Positions 24,788 through 33,563 of a stretch of DNA of 46,032 bases are shown one piece after another. Made by a program: the position numbers and the translations under genes. Positions within the stretch are counted from its first letter, which is position 1. The number at the start of each line of letters is the position of its first letter. The notes under the pieces are model-generated. The model saw nothing but the letters and a program-made list of their open reading frames with translations. It made no database searches and was not told the DNA's origin. This DNA is from Clostridiales bacterium (GTDB lineage Bacteria > Bacillota > Clostridia > Christensenellales > UBA3700): NCBI GenBank assembly GCA_014799575.1, contig JAAVHS010000020.1:57846-103877 (forward strand), written 5' to 3'.

Positions 24788-24816
24788 ATTATATCATTTA
24801 TCGCATATATAATCAA
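24788..24816 (-). promoter_or_regulatory. purF promoter
   Basis: Minus-strand TTGATT (24811-24816), a 17-bp spacer and TATAAT (24788-24793), leaving a leader of about 34 nt. No purine riboswitch or PurBox pair was recognised. Confidence 0.7.
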
Positions 24817-24900
24817 ATACTTGAATACAAAAAAATCTTGTTTTTTCTAACAAATTTTGGTATATGGGCTTATCGGCGAACGTAGATACTTTATCTAAAA

Positions 24901-24952
24901 CTTGAAAGGAAAACGCAAGCGTTTTCACACTCGCGTTTTCCTGCTTTTCAAG
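24901..24952 (-). terminator. Terminator after glnN, with alternative pairing
   Basis: On the minus strand CTTGAAA...GGAAAACGC pairs with GCGTTTTCC...TTTCAAG (a 3-4-nt bulge), followed by TTTT. One arm can also form a compact GAAAACGC-GCGTTTTC hairpin, so two structures compete. It lies about 50 bp after the glnN stop. Confidence 0.7.
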
Positions 24953-24999
24953 CAACATAATGTACAACCTTTTTATACTGTATATTTATATAAACTATA

Positions 25000-27084
25000 T
25001 TATTCCTTGACGGAGAAGAGCAAATCGCCGTAGGTCGGGATAGGCCAGTATTTTTCCGCCGTGTTGACTTCCATTTCGTCAGCCAATTTACGAAGTTCGT
25101 CCATAGCGACAAGCACGTCGTTGCGATAGGACATCGCTTGGTCTTCGATATTGCCGATACCTTCCGCCTTGTGCACGCTGTCTTTGAGTTTCTTCAAAGT
25201 CTTCATAGCCTTGTCGCAAAGATCGGAGAGGAGTTTTGCCGTAGCTGTCTGCGCGGTCGCGTTGATGCCGAGCGACTTAGCGTTTATAGCCGTAGCGGTC
25301 AATTCGTTGATATAAGTCGTTACCGCAGGAAGAATTTCCTTGTTTGCCATATCTATCATAGTCAAAGCCTCGATATTTACGACTTTGCAGTAATTTTCGA
25401 TCAATATTTCCGTACGCGATTCGACTTCGAGCGGCGAGAAGATGCCGTGCTTTTCAAAGAGCGCAACGTTCTTCGGAGATTTGAAATAAGGTATCGCCTC
25501 GGGCGTGGAAGCGAGATTGAGAAGTCCTCTCTTCTTTGCTTCTTTTACCCATTCGTCGGAATAGCCGTTGCCGTTGAAGATAATGCGCTTGTGAGCGATG
25601 AAAGTCTTCTTGACGAGAGCTTTGACCGCGCTCATCAAATCTTCCGCGCCTTCGAGTTCGTTGGCGAACTGGTCGAGAGATTCCGCAACTATCGTGTTGA
25701 GAATAATATTCGGACCGGATATCGAGAAAGCCGAACCCAACATTCTGAACTCAAACTTATTGCCCGTAAAAGCGAACGGGGAAGTGCGGTTTCTATCCGT
25801 CGTGTCTTTCTTGAATTTAGGAAGGCAACTTACGCCGATTTCATAGTCGCATCTTGCGCGCTTGCTGTACGTTCTGTCTTCTGCGATTGCGGTGAGAATA
25901 CCGTCGAGTTCTTCGCCGAGGAACATGGATACTATCGCAGGCGGCGCTTCGTTCGCGCCGAGTCTATGGTCGTTGCCCGCGCTGGCTACGCTTACTCTGA
26001 GCAAATCCTGATAGTCGTCAACCGCTTTGATTACGGCTGCCAAGAAGAGCAAGAATTGAGCGTTGTCTTCGGGGGTGTCGCCCGGCTCCAAGAGGTTTTC
26101 GCCCTTGTCGGTGGACATGGACCAGTTGTTGTGCTTACCGCTTCCGTTTACGCCGTCGAAAGGCTTTTCGTGAAGAAGGCAAACCATATTGTGTCTGCTG
26201 GCAATCTTTTTCATCATTTCCATCGTCAACTGATTGGCGTCGGTAGCGACGTTGGATTGAGAGAAGATCGGAGCGAGTTCGTGCTGAGACGGAGCAACCT
26301 CGTTGTGTTTGGTCTTGGCGAGTATGCCGAGTTTCCAAAGTTCCATATCGAGGTCAGCCATATATTTTACTACTCTTTGCTTGATAGTGCCGAAGTAGTG
26401 GTCTTCAAGTTCCTGCCCCTTGGGAGCGGGCGCGCCGAAGAGCGTGCGACCCGTGAATATCAAATCTTTTCTCTTTTCGTATACGGATTTGTCAATAAGG
26501 AAATATTCTTGCTCAGGGCCGACGGTCGTGGTAACTTTGTCCACGTTCTTGCCGAAGAGTTTGAGAATTTTGCAAGCCTTGTTGCTGAGCGCTTCCATAG
26601 ATTTGAGAAGTGGAGTTTTTTTGTCGAGAACTTCGCCCGTATAAGATACGAAAGCCGTAGGAATACAAAGCGTGCCGTCTTTGATGAAAGCGTAGGACGT
26701 CGGGTCCCAAGCAGTGTAGCCTCTCGCTTCAAACGTCGCTCTGATGCCTCCGGACGGGAAAGAAGACGCGTCGGGTTCGCCCTTGATAAGTTCCTTACCG
26801 CTGAATTCCATAATAACTTTGCCGTCGGCAGTCGGTTGAATGAAAGCGTCGTGCTTTTCAGCCGTGATACCGGTCATAGGCTGGAACCAGTGCGTGTAGT
26901 GGGTGCAACCTTTCTCGATAGCCCAGTCTTTCATAGCGTTGGCGATTACCGTAGCGCAAGAGAGCGAAATCGGGTCGCCGTTTGCGATACAAGTCTTCAA
27001 TTCCTTGTAAGTGTATTTCGGAAGTCTTTCCTGCATTACGGTTTCGTTGAACACAAGAGAGCCGAAAATTTCTGACATTACCAT
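25000..27084 (-). CDS. glnN: Type III glutamine synthetase
   Basis: A 694-aa ATP-dependent enzyme making glutamine from glutamate and ammonia. The length and the N-terminal segment with [13 protein letters not shown] mark the GSIII class, distinct from the 433-aa type I enzyme at 32193. Catalytic blocks [29 protein letters not shown] and the [14 protein letters not shown] loop are present. ATG 27084 follows AAGGAG by 8 bp. The leader contains an intrinsic terminator, so expression is probably controlled by attenuation. It is divergent from the glutamate synthase genes. Confidence 0.97.
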   Translation of the reverse strand: MVMSEIFGSLVFNETVMQERLPKYTYKELKTCIANGDPISLSCATVIANAMKDWAIEKGCTHYTHWFQPMTGITAEKHDAFIQPTADGKVIMEFSGKELIKGEPDASSFPSGGIRATFEARGYTAWDPTSYAFIKDGTLCIPTAFVSYTGEVLDKKTPLLKSMEALSNKACKILKLFGKNVDKVTTTVGPEQEYFLIDKSVYEKRKDLIFTGRTLFGAPAPKGQELEDHYFGTIKQRVVKYMADLDMELWKLGILAKTKHNEVAPSQHELAPIFSQSNVATDANQLTMEMMKKIASRHNMVCLLHEKPFDGVNGSGKHNNWSMSTDKGENLLEPGDTPEDNAQFLLFLAAVIKAVDDYQDLLRVSVASAGNDHRLGANEAPPAIVSMFLGEELDGILTAIAEDRTYSKRARCDYEIGVSCLPKFKKDTTDRNRTSPFAFTGNKFEFRMLGSAFSISGPNIILNTIVAESLDQFANELEGAEDLMSAVKALVKKTFIAHKRIIFNGNGYSDEWVKEAKKRGLLNLASTPEAIPYFKSPKNVALFEKHGIFSPLEVESRTEILIENYCKVVNIEALTMIDMANKEILPAVTTYINELTATAINAKSLGINATAQTATAKLLSDLCDKAMKTLKKLKDSVHKAEGIGNIEDQAMSYRNDVLVAMDELRKLADEMEVNTAEKYWPIPTYGDLLFSVKE

Positions 27085-27110
27085 AGATATATCTCCTTAA
27101 AATTGTTTAC

Positions 27111-27151
27111 AAAAAAAATGGCGCTAATACGGGTTTCCCCGAACTAGCGCC
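27111..27151 (-). promoter_or_regulatory. Terminator in the glnN leader (attenuator)
   Basis: In the minus-strand leader, GGCGCTA pairs with TAGCGCC, and an inner CGGG-GAAA-CCCG stem stacks inside; eight T residues follow directly. It lies between the promoter (27166-27194) and the ribosome-binding site, so it must be read through for glnN expression. No glutamine-riboswitch signature and no pair of ANTAR hexaloop hairpins could be recognised. The antitermination signal is unknown. Confidence 0.8.
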
Positions 27152-27165
27152 TTTGCTACGATACA

Positions 27166-27194
27166 AGTATAAATCCTTTGAAAAACATTGTCAA
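27166..27194 (-). promoter_or_regulatory. glnN promoter
   Basis: Minus-strand TTGACA (27189-27194), a 17-bp spacer and TATACT (27166-27171). The start near 27159 is only a few bases before the leader terminator. Confidence 0.8.
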
Positions 27195-27255
27195 ATAAAT
27201 TGGAGCGGTTTTTTACTTTTTTTGTTTTTTCTCGACAAAAGGACAATTTGCCGTC

Positions 27256-27403
27256 GATAAAATATTACGCGTAAAAGAGAGAAAATATTTTATCATATAT
27301 ATGGACAAAACGGCTAAAATCTATCCGTTTTCAATTGCAATTAAGAAATCTAATAAACGAAATTACACTCATTGATATTTGTCAAAAATACGATATTTGT
27401 CAA
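27256..27403. repeat. Dyad and direct repeats between glnN and the glutamate synthase genes
   Basis: In this AT-rich divergent intergenic region GATAAAATATT (27256-27266) is perfectly inverted at 27284-27294, and GATATTTGTCAA occurs twice in tandem (27374-27385, 27392-27403) at an 18-bp period. CCGTCGATAAAA is found at 27251-27262 and again at 27554-27565 beside the gltB-like start. They are candidate regulator sites. No gene is seen from 27195 to 27575. Confidence 0.5.
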
Positions 27404-27481
27404 TTAAAATGTGAAAAGTAGAAGAATTTTGACTGAAAATTGAAAAAATTTAAGTATTATAAAAAATATTTTTCAAATTAT

Positions 27482-27511
27482 TTGACAAGGACGATTTGGT
27501 AGAATTATAAT
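27482..27511 (+). promoter_or_regulatory. Promoter of the glutamate synthase genes
   Basis: TTGACA (27482-27487), an 18-bp spacer and TATAAT (27506-27511). The leader of about 58 nt can form GACGG-...-CCGTC with an inner A/T stem, just before the AAAAGGAG ribosome-binding site. Confidence 0.75.
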
Positions 27512-27575
27512 GCGTACAAGAGACGGTGAAAAAGACGCGTTTTTTGCGGTTTTCCGTCGATAAAAGGAGTAGACT

Positions 27576-28670
27576 ATGCCAAGAGAAGGAGAGGTGAGAA
27601 TTCCGTCCGGTTGCGCGATTTCGGGAATATTTTCCAAAAGCGGAAGACTTACCAACGGTGAGAAAATAATAACTTCCATTGCCACTATGCACGACAGATC
27701 CAACGGACTGGGCGGCGGTTTTGCGGGCTATGGAATTTATCCGCAGTACGCTGATTTTTACGCGTTCCATATATTTTACGACGACAATGAGATAAGAAAG
27801 GAAGCGGAGAATTTTCTTTACAAGCACTTTTTTATCGTAAATATGTCGATGATACCCATACGCAAGACCAAGAAGATTTCCGACGAACCGTTGATTTTGA
27901 GATACTTCGTCAAGCCCCTCGACGCAAGATTGCACGAGACCAACTTGGACGAAAAGGAATTCGTCGCAAGAATGGTAATAAAAGTCAATACGACGATAAA
28001 GGGCGCGTATATCTTTTCGAGCGGAAAGAATATGGGTATATTCAAAGCGGTCGGCTATCCCGAAGACGTAGGCGAATATTACAGACTTGAAGAGTATGAC
28101 GCTTACTGCTGGACGGCGCACGGAAGATACCCGACGAATACCCCCGGTTGGTGGGGCGGAGCGCACCCATTTGGAATGTTGGATTATTCGGTAGTTCACA
28201 ACGGAGAGATTTCTTCTTACGACGCAAACAGGCGATATATAGAGATGTTCGGCTACAAATGTACGCTAATGACGGACACGGAAGTTATAGCCTACGTCGT
28301 CGATTATCTTTGCCGTCGCAAGGGACTTAAAATGGAAGAAATGGCGCAGGTAATTGCCGCTCCGTTTTGGTCGACGATAGAAAAGAAATCGCCCGAGGAA
28401 AGGGCGCTTGCCGAGTATTTGAGAAATACTTTTTCAAGCCTTTTGATTACAGGTCCGTTCAGCATTATGGTGGGCTTTGAAAACGGACTTATGGCGCTCA
28501 ACGACAGACTCAAATTGAGAAGTATGGTCGTCGGTGAAAAGGACGATATGACCTATATCGCAAGCGAAGAGTGCGCGATTAGAGTTATCGAACCCAATCC
28601 CGACAAAATATGGTCGCCGAGAGGCGGAGAGCCCGTCATTGTCACATTGGATAAAAAGGAGGATAAATAG
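27576..28670 (+). CDS. Glutamate synthase, glutamine amidotransferase subunit (archaeal-type)
   Basis: A 364-aa class II amidotransferase corresponding to the N-terminal part of GltB, made as a separate protein. The nucleophile would be Cys13 (P-S-G-C-A-I-S-G-I-F); the first 12 residues must be removed or tolerated, as the family uses an N-terminal cysteine. A-H-G-R-Y-P-T-N-T, H-N-G-E-I-S-S and T-D-T-E-V show the glutamine site. It releases ammonia for the FMN subunit encoded next, 3 bp downstream. Together with the GXGXG protein at 30541 it makes the three-part glutamate synthase known from archaea and Clostridia. Confidence 0.92.
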   Translation: MPREGEVRIPSGCAISGIFSKSGRLTNGEKIITSIATMHDRSNGLGGGFAGYGIYPQYADFYAFHIFYDDNEIRKEAENFLYKHFFIVNMSMIPIRKTKKISDEPLILRYFVKPLDARLHETNLDEKEFVARMVIKVNTTIKGAYIFSSGKNMGIFKAVGYPEDVGEYYRLEEYDAYCWTAHGRYPTNTPGWWGGAHPFGMLDYSVVHNGEISSYDANRRYIEMFGYKCTLMTDTEVIAYVVDYLCRRKGLKMEEMAQVIAAPFWSTIEKKSPEERALAEYLRNTFSSLLITGPFSIMVGFENGLMALNDRLKLRSMVVGEKDDMTYIASEECAIRVIEPNPDKIWSPRGGEPVIVTLDKKEDK

Positions 28671-28673
28671 TAT

Positions 28674-30179
28674 ATGGCTATCAATTATATCTATCCTGTT
28701 TATGAAGTAGTGAGGAATGAAAATAGGTGCGTAAACTGCAGAATATGCGAAAAACAATGCGCCAACGGCGTGCATAAATACGACGAAAAGAGCGGCGCGA
28801 TGATTGCCGACGAAAGCAAGTGCGTGAACTGCCAAAGGTGCGTTGCTACTTGTCCCAAAAGAGCGCTTAAAATCGTCAAATCGGATAATACGTATAGAGC
28901 CAACGCCAATTGGTCGTCAGACGCGATAAAAGAGATTTACAAGCAAGCGGAAAGCGGCGGAGTATTGCTATCGTCAATGGGCAATCCCCAGCCATTCCCC
29001 GTGTATTGGGATAAAATCGTAATCAACGCGGCGCAAGTGACCAATCCGTCGGTAGACCCGTTGAGAGAACCTATGGAGACGACGGTATTCTTGGGAAGCA
29101 AGCCCGACGAAATAATCAGAGATAAAGACGGTAAAATCGTCGACAATCTCTCTTCGCAACTTAAACTTTCCACGCCGATTATGTTCTCGGCAATGAGTTA
29201 CGGCTCGATAAGTTACAACGCTCACGCAAGTCTTGCAAAAGCGGCGGAAAAGTTGGGGATATTCTACAACACCGGCGAGGGCGGTTTGCACGAAGACTTT
29301 TACAAATACGGAAAGAATACGATAGTGCAAGTCGCGTCGGGTAGATTCGGCGTATACAAAGACTATTTGGAAGCGGGCGCGTGCATAGAAATCAAGGTCG
29401 GTCAGGGCGCAAAGCCGGGTATAGGCGGACACTTACCGGGTACGAAAATCGTAGCCGACGTTTCTAAGACGAGAATGATACCCGTCGGAAGCGACGCAAT
29501 TTCGCCCGCTCCTCACCATGATATATATTCGATTGAAGACTTGCGACAACTCGTCTATTCGCTCAAAGAAGCGACGGGTTACAAAAAGCCGATAGCAGTC
29601 AAAGTCGGCGCGGTTCACAACGTGTCGGCAGTCGCAAGCGGTATCGCAAGAAGCGGAGCGGATATTATAGTAATCGACGGATTTAGAGGCGGTACGGGCG
29701 CTGCGCCTACGAGAATCAGAGACAATGTCGGTATTCCTATCGAACTTGCTTTGGCAAGCGTAGACAAGAGATTGAGAGACGAGGGCATCAGAGGCAACGT
29801 GTCGCTCGTCGTAGGCGGTTCAATCCGCAACAGCGCGGACGTAATAAAGGCGATTGCTTTAGGCGCGGACGCTTGCTATATCGCTACCGCGGCGCTTATG
29901 GCAATGGGTTGCCACCTTTGCAGTTCCTGCCACTTGGGCAAATGCAACTGGGGTATCGCAACGCAAGTTCCCGAACTCGTCCAAAGACTCAATCCCGAAG
30001 AGGGGTGCAACCGCTTAGTAAATCTCGTCAACGCATGGACGCACGAGATAAAAGAAATGATGGGCGGTATGGGTATCAACTCGATTGAGGCGCTCAAAGG
30101 CAACAGATTGATGTTGCGCGGTGTCGGGTTGAACGAAAAAGAGTTAGAAATACTCGGCATTAAACATGCGGGCGAATAG
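28674..30179 (+). CDS. Glutamate synthase, ferredoxin/FMN subunit (archaeal-type)
   Basis: A 501-aa protein. Two [4Fe-4S] motifs come first (Cys19-22-25-29, then C-V-N-C-Q-R-C-V-A-T-C-P), followed by the FMN-binding glutamate synthase barrel with F-S-A-M-S-Y-G-S-I-S, N-T-G-E-G-G, G-Q-G-A-K-P-G-I-G-G and I-D-G-F-R-G-G-T-G-A-A-P. Cysteines in C-H-L-C-S-S-C-H-L-G-K-C match the [3Fe-4S] site region. It adds ammonia to 2-oxoglutarate to give glutamate. No GltD-like flavoprotein is seen in the window, so electrons may come from ferredoxin or a distant gene. Just after the stop lies repeat copy B, separating it from the GXGXG subunit. Confidence 0.94.
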   Translation: MAINYIYPVYEVVRNENRCVNCRICEKQCANGVHKYDEKSGAMIADESKCVNCQRCVATCPKRALKIVKSDNTYRANANWSSDAIKEIYKQAESGGVLLSSMGNPQPFPVYWDKIVINAAQVTNPSVDPLREPMETTVFLGSKPDEIIRDKDGKIVDNLSSQLKLSTPIMFSAMSYGSISYNAHASLAKAAEKLGIFYNTGEGGLHEDFYKYGKNTIVQVASGRFGVYKDYLEAGACIEIKVGQGAKPGIGGHLPGTKIVADVSKTRMIPVGSDAISPAPHHDIYSIEDLRQLVYSLKEATGYKKPIAVKVGAVHNVSAVASGIARSGADIIVIDGFRGGTGAAPTRIRDNVGIPIELALASVDKRLRDEGIRGNVSLVVGGSIRNSADVIKAIALGADACYIATAALMAMGCHLCSSCHLGKCNWGIATQVPELVQRLNPEEGCNRLVNLVNAWTHEIKEMMGGMGINSIEALKGNRLMLRGVGLNEKELEILGIKHAGE

Positions 30180-30202
30180 GCAGACCGTCTTAGTTTTATT
30201 AC

Positions 30203-30401
30203 TTTGAGGGTTTTGGCGGTGTAAGAGTATTTGCATTTAGTGCACGAATATTTTGTAGCGAGGGTAAGATAGTAAGCGATAATATTTTAAACCCAAAACT
30301 ATAAAGGCACATAAATCGCAAACACTCTAACCGCCTTTGGACTTGGGTAATTCTATTGAAACTAACCATTTGAACAAAGTCTGTGGCGAGTGCGGAGAGT
30401 G
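30203..30401 (+). repeat. Dispersed structured repeat, copy B
   Basis: A 199-bp segment, about 97% identical to the reverse complement of 14001-14198. GGCGGT/ACCGCC, AGAGT/ACTCT, TTTGC/GCAAA and TTTAGTGC/GCACATAAA pair in order, giving a long interrupted stem around a loop of about 60 nt. Similarity to the flank of copy A continues weakly to about 30480, including a CGTAC-TTCCC-GTACG hairpin. It sits between two glutamate synthase genes and would be transcribed with them. No ORF is present from 30180 to 30540. Confidence 0.85.
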
Positions 30402-30540
30402 ATGCAGATTTTGTCTTAGCGAAAGCGACCGAGTGGTGAGCGTACTTCCCGTACGTGACCCCGAGCGTCGTCTTGAAGATCAGGCAAAAGATGTACCGCT
30501 ATACGCAGTCGGTGATAATAGTAGTATAGGAGTAAATAAA

Positions 30541-31263
30541 ATGTTAAAAATAGACTGTACAAATAAACACTTTTCTGAAATCGGAAAACTGGTAAGAGAA
30601 AGCCAAGATAAGGAAATTGTAATAGACAACTGCTTAGGACATAGATATATTGCGTCGGGCGTAGGCGGTAAGGATATCGTAATCAACGGCACGCCCGGCA
30701 ACGCATTGGGCGCGTACTTGGACGGCTGCCATATCGTAGTCAACGGAAGCGCGCAAGACGCGGTCGGCGACACTATGAACGACGGTACGATTATCATTCA
30801 TGGCAACAGCGGAGACGCGACGGGTTACGCTATGCGCGGCGGCAAGATTTTCATCAAGGGCGACGCGGGCTATCGCGCGGGTATCCACATGAAAGCGTAC
30901 AAAGATAAATTCCCCGTGCTTGTCATAGGCGGAAAAGCGGGAAGTTTCTTAGGCGAGTATCAAGCGGGCGGTATTATTCTCGTGCTTGGGGTGAACACCG
31001 ACAGCAAGACCAACGTCGGATTTTTCACCGGCAACGGTATGCACGGCGGAAAGATAATTCTAAGAAGCGAGCAGTTGCCCGATTTGCCCGAGCAAATCGT
31101 ATCGAGAAAAGCAAACGCCGAAGACTTGAAAGAGATAGAGCAGTACGTCGGCGAATATTGCTCGTATTTCGGCGGTAGTCCAAAAGAGATTATGAGCAAG
31201 GACTTTTTTGTATTGACGGCTAACTCGGCAAATCCTTACAAACAACTCTATACGTCTTTATAA
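30541..31263 (+). CDS. Glutamate synthase GXGXG-domain subunit
   Basis: A 240-aa right-handed beta-helix protein equal to the C-terminal domain of GltB. Repeated G-x-x-G-x-x-G turns run from residue 37 to about 175 (G-V-G-G-K-D, G-N-A-L-G-A-Y, G-D-A-T-G-Y-A-M-R-G-G-K, G-D-A-G-Y-R-A-G). It is structural, holding the amidotransferase and FMN parts together. ATG 30541 has TAGGAG 10 bp upstream; the longer in-frame extension to 30433 lies in the repeat flank. It completes the split enzyme, though separated from its partners by 361 bp. Confidence 0.92.
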   Translation: MLKIDCTNKHFSEIGKLVRESQDKEIVIDNCLGHRYIASGVGGKDIVINGTPGNALGAYLDGCHIVVNGSAQDAVGDTMNDGTIIIHGNSGDATGYAMRGGKIFIKGDAGYRAGIHMKAYKDKFPVLVIGGKAGSFLGEYQAGGIILVLGVNTDSKTNVGFFTGNGMHGGKIILRSEQLPDLPEQIVSRKANAEDLKEIEQYVGEYCSYFGGSPKEIMSKDFFVLTANSANPYKQLYTSL

Positions 31264-31317
31264 AATTGTGTCTATTGGATGTTTTTTTGAATTGGTCTAT
31301 CTTTTTTTCGAAAGATA

Positions 31318-31326
31318 TGCTATAAT
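31318..31326 (+). promoter_or_regulatory. Extended -10 promoter of the SGNH lipoprotein gene
   Basis: TGC-TATAAT (TATAAT at 31321-31326) with no good -35. A small dyad TATCTTT-N6-AAAGATA lies at 31298-31317, where a -35 would be, and may bind a regulator. Confidence 0.5.
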
Positions 31327-31362
31327 ATCGAGGCGGATAATAAAATCAAAGAGGTAAGAGCG

Positions 31363-32061
31363 TTGAAGAATTCGAAAAAACTGTTTATCTATATTGTTTG
31401 TATAATAACTGCGCTTTGCGTAAGTATTTTGGCGTTTGTCGGTTGCGCGGGAGCAAAAAGCGACGCGTACGACGTGATAAAGACAACTAAGAAAAACAAT
31501 TTTACTTATCTCAACGAGAGCGCGCAACAAGGGCAAATAGTATTGATAGGCGACTCTATAATCGAGATTTTCCCGACAGAGATGTTGAATATAGAAGGCA
31601 AGACGGTTTACAACAGAGGAATAAGCGGAGATTTCTCCAACAGAATGTGCGAAAGACTTGACGACAATGCGCTCAATATTTCTCCTTCCGGCGTGTTTAT
31701 TTTGGTGGGAACCAACGACTTGAATTTGCCAAGAGACAATCAAGATATCGTCGGCTATATCAATATGGCAGTCTCCAAATGTAAAGAACGCGGAGTGGAA
31801 AAAATTGTCGTAAGTTCTCTTTTGCCGGTAAAAGCAAGCGTAAATAAAGGAATGGTCGGTATACGCAAAAATTCCGACGTTGTGAGCGTAAACGAATCTC
31901 TAAAACAAATGTGCGAAGTGCAGGGAGTAGTCTACGCCGATACCTATTCAAGCGTAGTTGACGAAAACGGCGAATTTGACGAGCGCTATACTTATGACGG
32001 ATTGCATCCCAACGCGCAAGGCTACGCAAAGATTTGCGAAGTTATATCGCCAATGTTTTGA
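31363..32061 (+). CDS. SGNH/GDSL-family hydrolase lipoprotein
   Basis: A 232-aa protein with an N-terminal lipoprotein-like signal: a hydrophobic stretch then F-V-G-C with Cys28, an imperfect lipobox. The SGNH blocks are clear: G-D-S with Ser65, the Gly in N-R-G-I-S-G-D, G-T-N-D, and the catalytic pair in D-G-L-H-P-N. Activity could be esterase, lipase or carbohydrate deacetylase at the outer face of the membrane. Translation probably starts at TTG 31363, since GAGGT lies 7 bp upstream and no ATG fits the signal peptide. It has its own promoter and no partner gene. Confidence 0.87.
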   Translation: MKNSKKLFIYIVCIITALCVSILAFVGCAGAKSDAYDVIKTTKKNNFTYLNESAQQGQIVLIGDSIIEIFPTEMLNIEGKTVYNRGISGDFSNRMCERLDDNALNISPSGVFILVGTNDLNLPRDNQDIVGYINMAVSKCKERGVEKIVVSSLLPVKASVNKGMVGIRKNSDVVSVNESLKQMCEVQGVVYADTYSSVVDENGEFDERYTYDGLHPNAQGYAKICEVISPMF

Positions 32062-32132
32062 TTTCGTTCAGCTGTTACCATTGTATATAAGTCATAATAA
32101 TATAATTTATATAGAATTATTATTTACAGAAC

Positions 32133-32161
32133 TTGATATTTCACAATTAGTGTGCTATAAT
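32133..32161 (+). promoter_or_regulatory. glnA promoter
   Basis: TTGATA (32133-32138), a 17-bp spacer and TATAAT (32156-32161) with TGC as an extended -10. The predicted leader to ATG 32193 is about 25 nt. Confidence 0.8.
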
Positions 32162-32192
32162 TATAAAAATATTGGAGTACTCTCGTGAAATT

Positions 32193-33494
32193 ATGAGTCA
32201 GACTGTTAAAGAAGTTTTGGATTTTGTAAAAGACAACGACGTCAAATTCGTCAAGTTGACGTTTTGCGACCCTTTCGGAAGTATTAAAAATATATCAATC
32301 ATAGCAGACGAATTGCAGAATGCTTTCGAGAAGGGCGTATCATTCGAAGCCTATTCGGTAGACGGTTTCGTAGACCCTGAAGAAAGCGACTTGTTGCTTT
32401 ATCCCGACGCCTCAACTATCCAACTGTTGCCTTGGAGACCCCAGCACGGTAGCGTAGTGAGGTTTTTTTGTAAGATAAGACACACCGACGGACGCGCGTT
32501 TGAATGCGACGGCAGAGGTATGCTTGCCATGGCGCAGAACAAACTCGCTAATTTGGGATTTTCCTGTCAAATCGGCAGCGAATGCGAATTCTATCTTTTC
32601 AATTTGGACGAAAAGGGTATGCCTACGCTTACGCCGCAAGACAGAGCGGGTTATCTCGACGTTGCGCCGTACGACAGAGGCGAGAATGTAAGAAGAGATA
32701 TCTGTCTTACCTTAGAGCGTATGGGTATCAAGCCTATATCTTCTCACCATGAGCGCGGACCGGGGCAAAACGAAATCTGTTTTAAGATAAACGACGCTCT
32801 TATGGCGGCGGACGACCTTATCACATTCAAGACGGTAGTAAAAGCCGTCGCGACTATGAACGGACTTCACGCTTCATTTATGCCAAAGCCGCTCAAAGAC
32901 GAGATAGGCAGCGGACTTCACGTCAATTTGACGCTTATTAAAGACGGAACGAATTTGTTCGCGCCCAATTTGCAGTCTGCGCCGGCAGAGGCTGAGAGTT
33001 TCGTCGCGGGTATTTTGGCAAGAGCCAAAGAAATGGCGCTTTTCCTCAATCCGACGATAAATTCCTACGAAAGACTTGAAAACAACGAAGAAATCGAAGC
33101 GTACAACAAAATCGCTTGGTCTTATTCCAACGGTTCTCAACTCATAAGAATTAAGCAAGACGGCTGGGCGAATATGCAGTTGCGTTCCGCTGACCCGTCG
33201 TGCAATCCTTATATCGCTTACGCGTTGTTGCTCTTTGCGGGCGCGGAAGGTATTGAAAAGAAAATGAAACTCGGCAAAGAGGCTGACATTTTCGATTTGA
33301 GCGAAGTGGACACGCTTCCCGAAGACCTTGTAAAGGCGATTGAAGAGGCAAAGTCGAGCGAATTTATCGCAAGGTATATCCCCAAAAAGACTTTGGAAAA
33401 ATTCCTCGAATACAAGAGCGAAGAATACTCGAAGTATTCGTTATCCAAGGACAAGGACGAATTCCTTACGAGAGAGTATTTCCCGAAAATCTGA
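32193..33494 (+). CDS. glnA: Type I glutamine synthetase
   Basis: A 433-aa GSI enzyme, the second glutamine synthetase in the window. It begins MSQTVKEVLDFV, with F-C-D-P-F-G, the metal-binding G-S-E-C-E-F-Y-L-F, H-H-E-R-G-P-G-Q-N-E-I, G-S-G-L-H-V-N and N-P-Y-I-A segments. ATG 32193 matches the family start, but the only good ribosome-binding site (GGAG at 32174) is 15 bp away. It suits instead a GTG at 32185, whose three-codon frame ends in a TGA overlapping this ATG. A TTG at 32172 is a less likely start. An ANTAR regulator follows after 69 bp. Confidence 0.95.
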   Translation: MSQTVKEVLDFVKDNDVKFVKLTFCDPFGSIKNISIIADELQNAFEKGVSFEAYSVDGFVDPEESDLLLYPDASTIQLLPWRPQHGSVVRFFCKIRHTDGRAFECDGRGMLAMAQNKLANLGFSCQIGSECEFYLFNLDEKGMPTLTPQDRAGYLDVAPYDRGENVRRDICLTLERMGIKPISSHHERGPGQNEICFKINDALMAADDLITFKTVVKAVATMNGLHASFMPKPLKDEIGSGLHVNLTLIKDGTNLFAPNLQSAPAEAESFVAGILARAKEMALFLNPTINSYERLENNEEIEAYNKIAWSYSNGSQLIRIKQDGWANMQLRSADPSCNPYIAYALLLFAGAEGIEKKMKLGKEADIFDLSEVDTLPEDLVKAIEEAKSSEFIARYIPKKTLEKFLEYKSEEYSKYSLSKDKDEFLTREYFPKI

Positions 33495-33532
33495 TTTTCG
33501 GAAAAATGTCGAAAAAATACGCAAAAAGTATT

Positions 33533-33561
33533 TTGACGGCGAGGCAAATTTATAGTATAAT
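33533..33561 (+). promoter_or_regulatory. Promoter of the ANTAR regulator gene
   Basis: TTGACG (33533-33538), a 17-bp spacer and TATAAT (33556-33561). The -10 ends only 2 bp before the ATG at 33564, so the transcript from here would start inside the ORF as drawn. Confidence 0.65.
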
Positions 33562-33563
33562 CA

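Noticed and set aside
25138..27075. 645-codon plus-strand ORF opposite glnN
   Set aside because: It is the reverse-strand shadow of a clear type III glutamine synthetase; its translation has no recognisable domain, promoter or ribosome-binding site. Other long opposite-strand ORFs (803-1714, 23758-24696, 38273-38782) are rejected for the same reason.
27111..27160. Glutamine riboswitch or ANTAR hairpin pair in the glnN leader
   Set aside because: Only one terminator hairpin is present; the conserved glnA-RNA sequence blocks and two hexaloops with A and G at the expected positions were not seen.
33490..33505. Terminator between glnA and the ANTAR gene
   Set aside because: CCGAAAATC and GATTTTCGG form a dyad with almost no loop and no T run follows on the plus strand.
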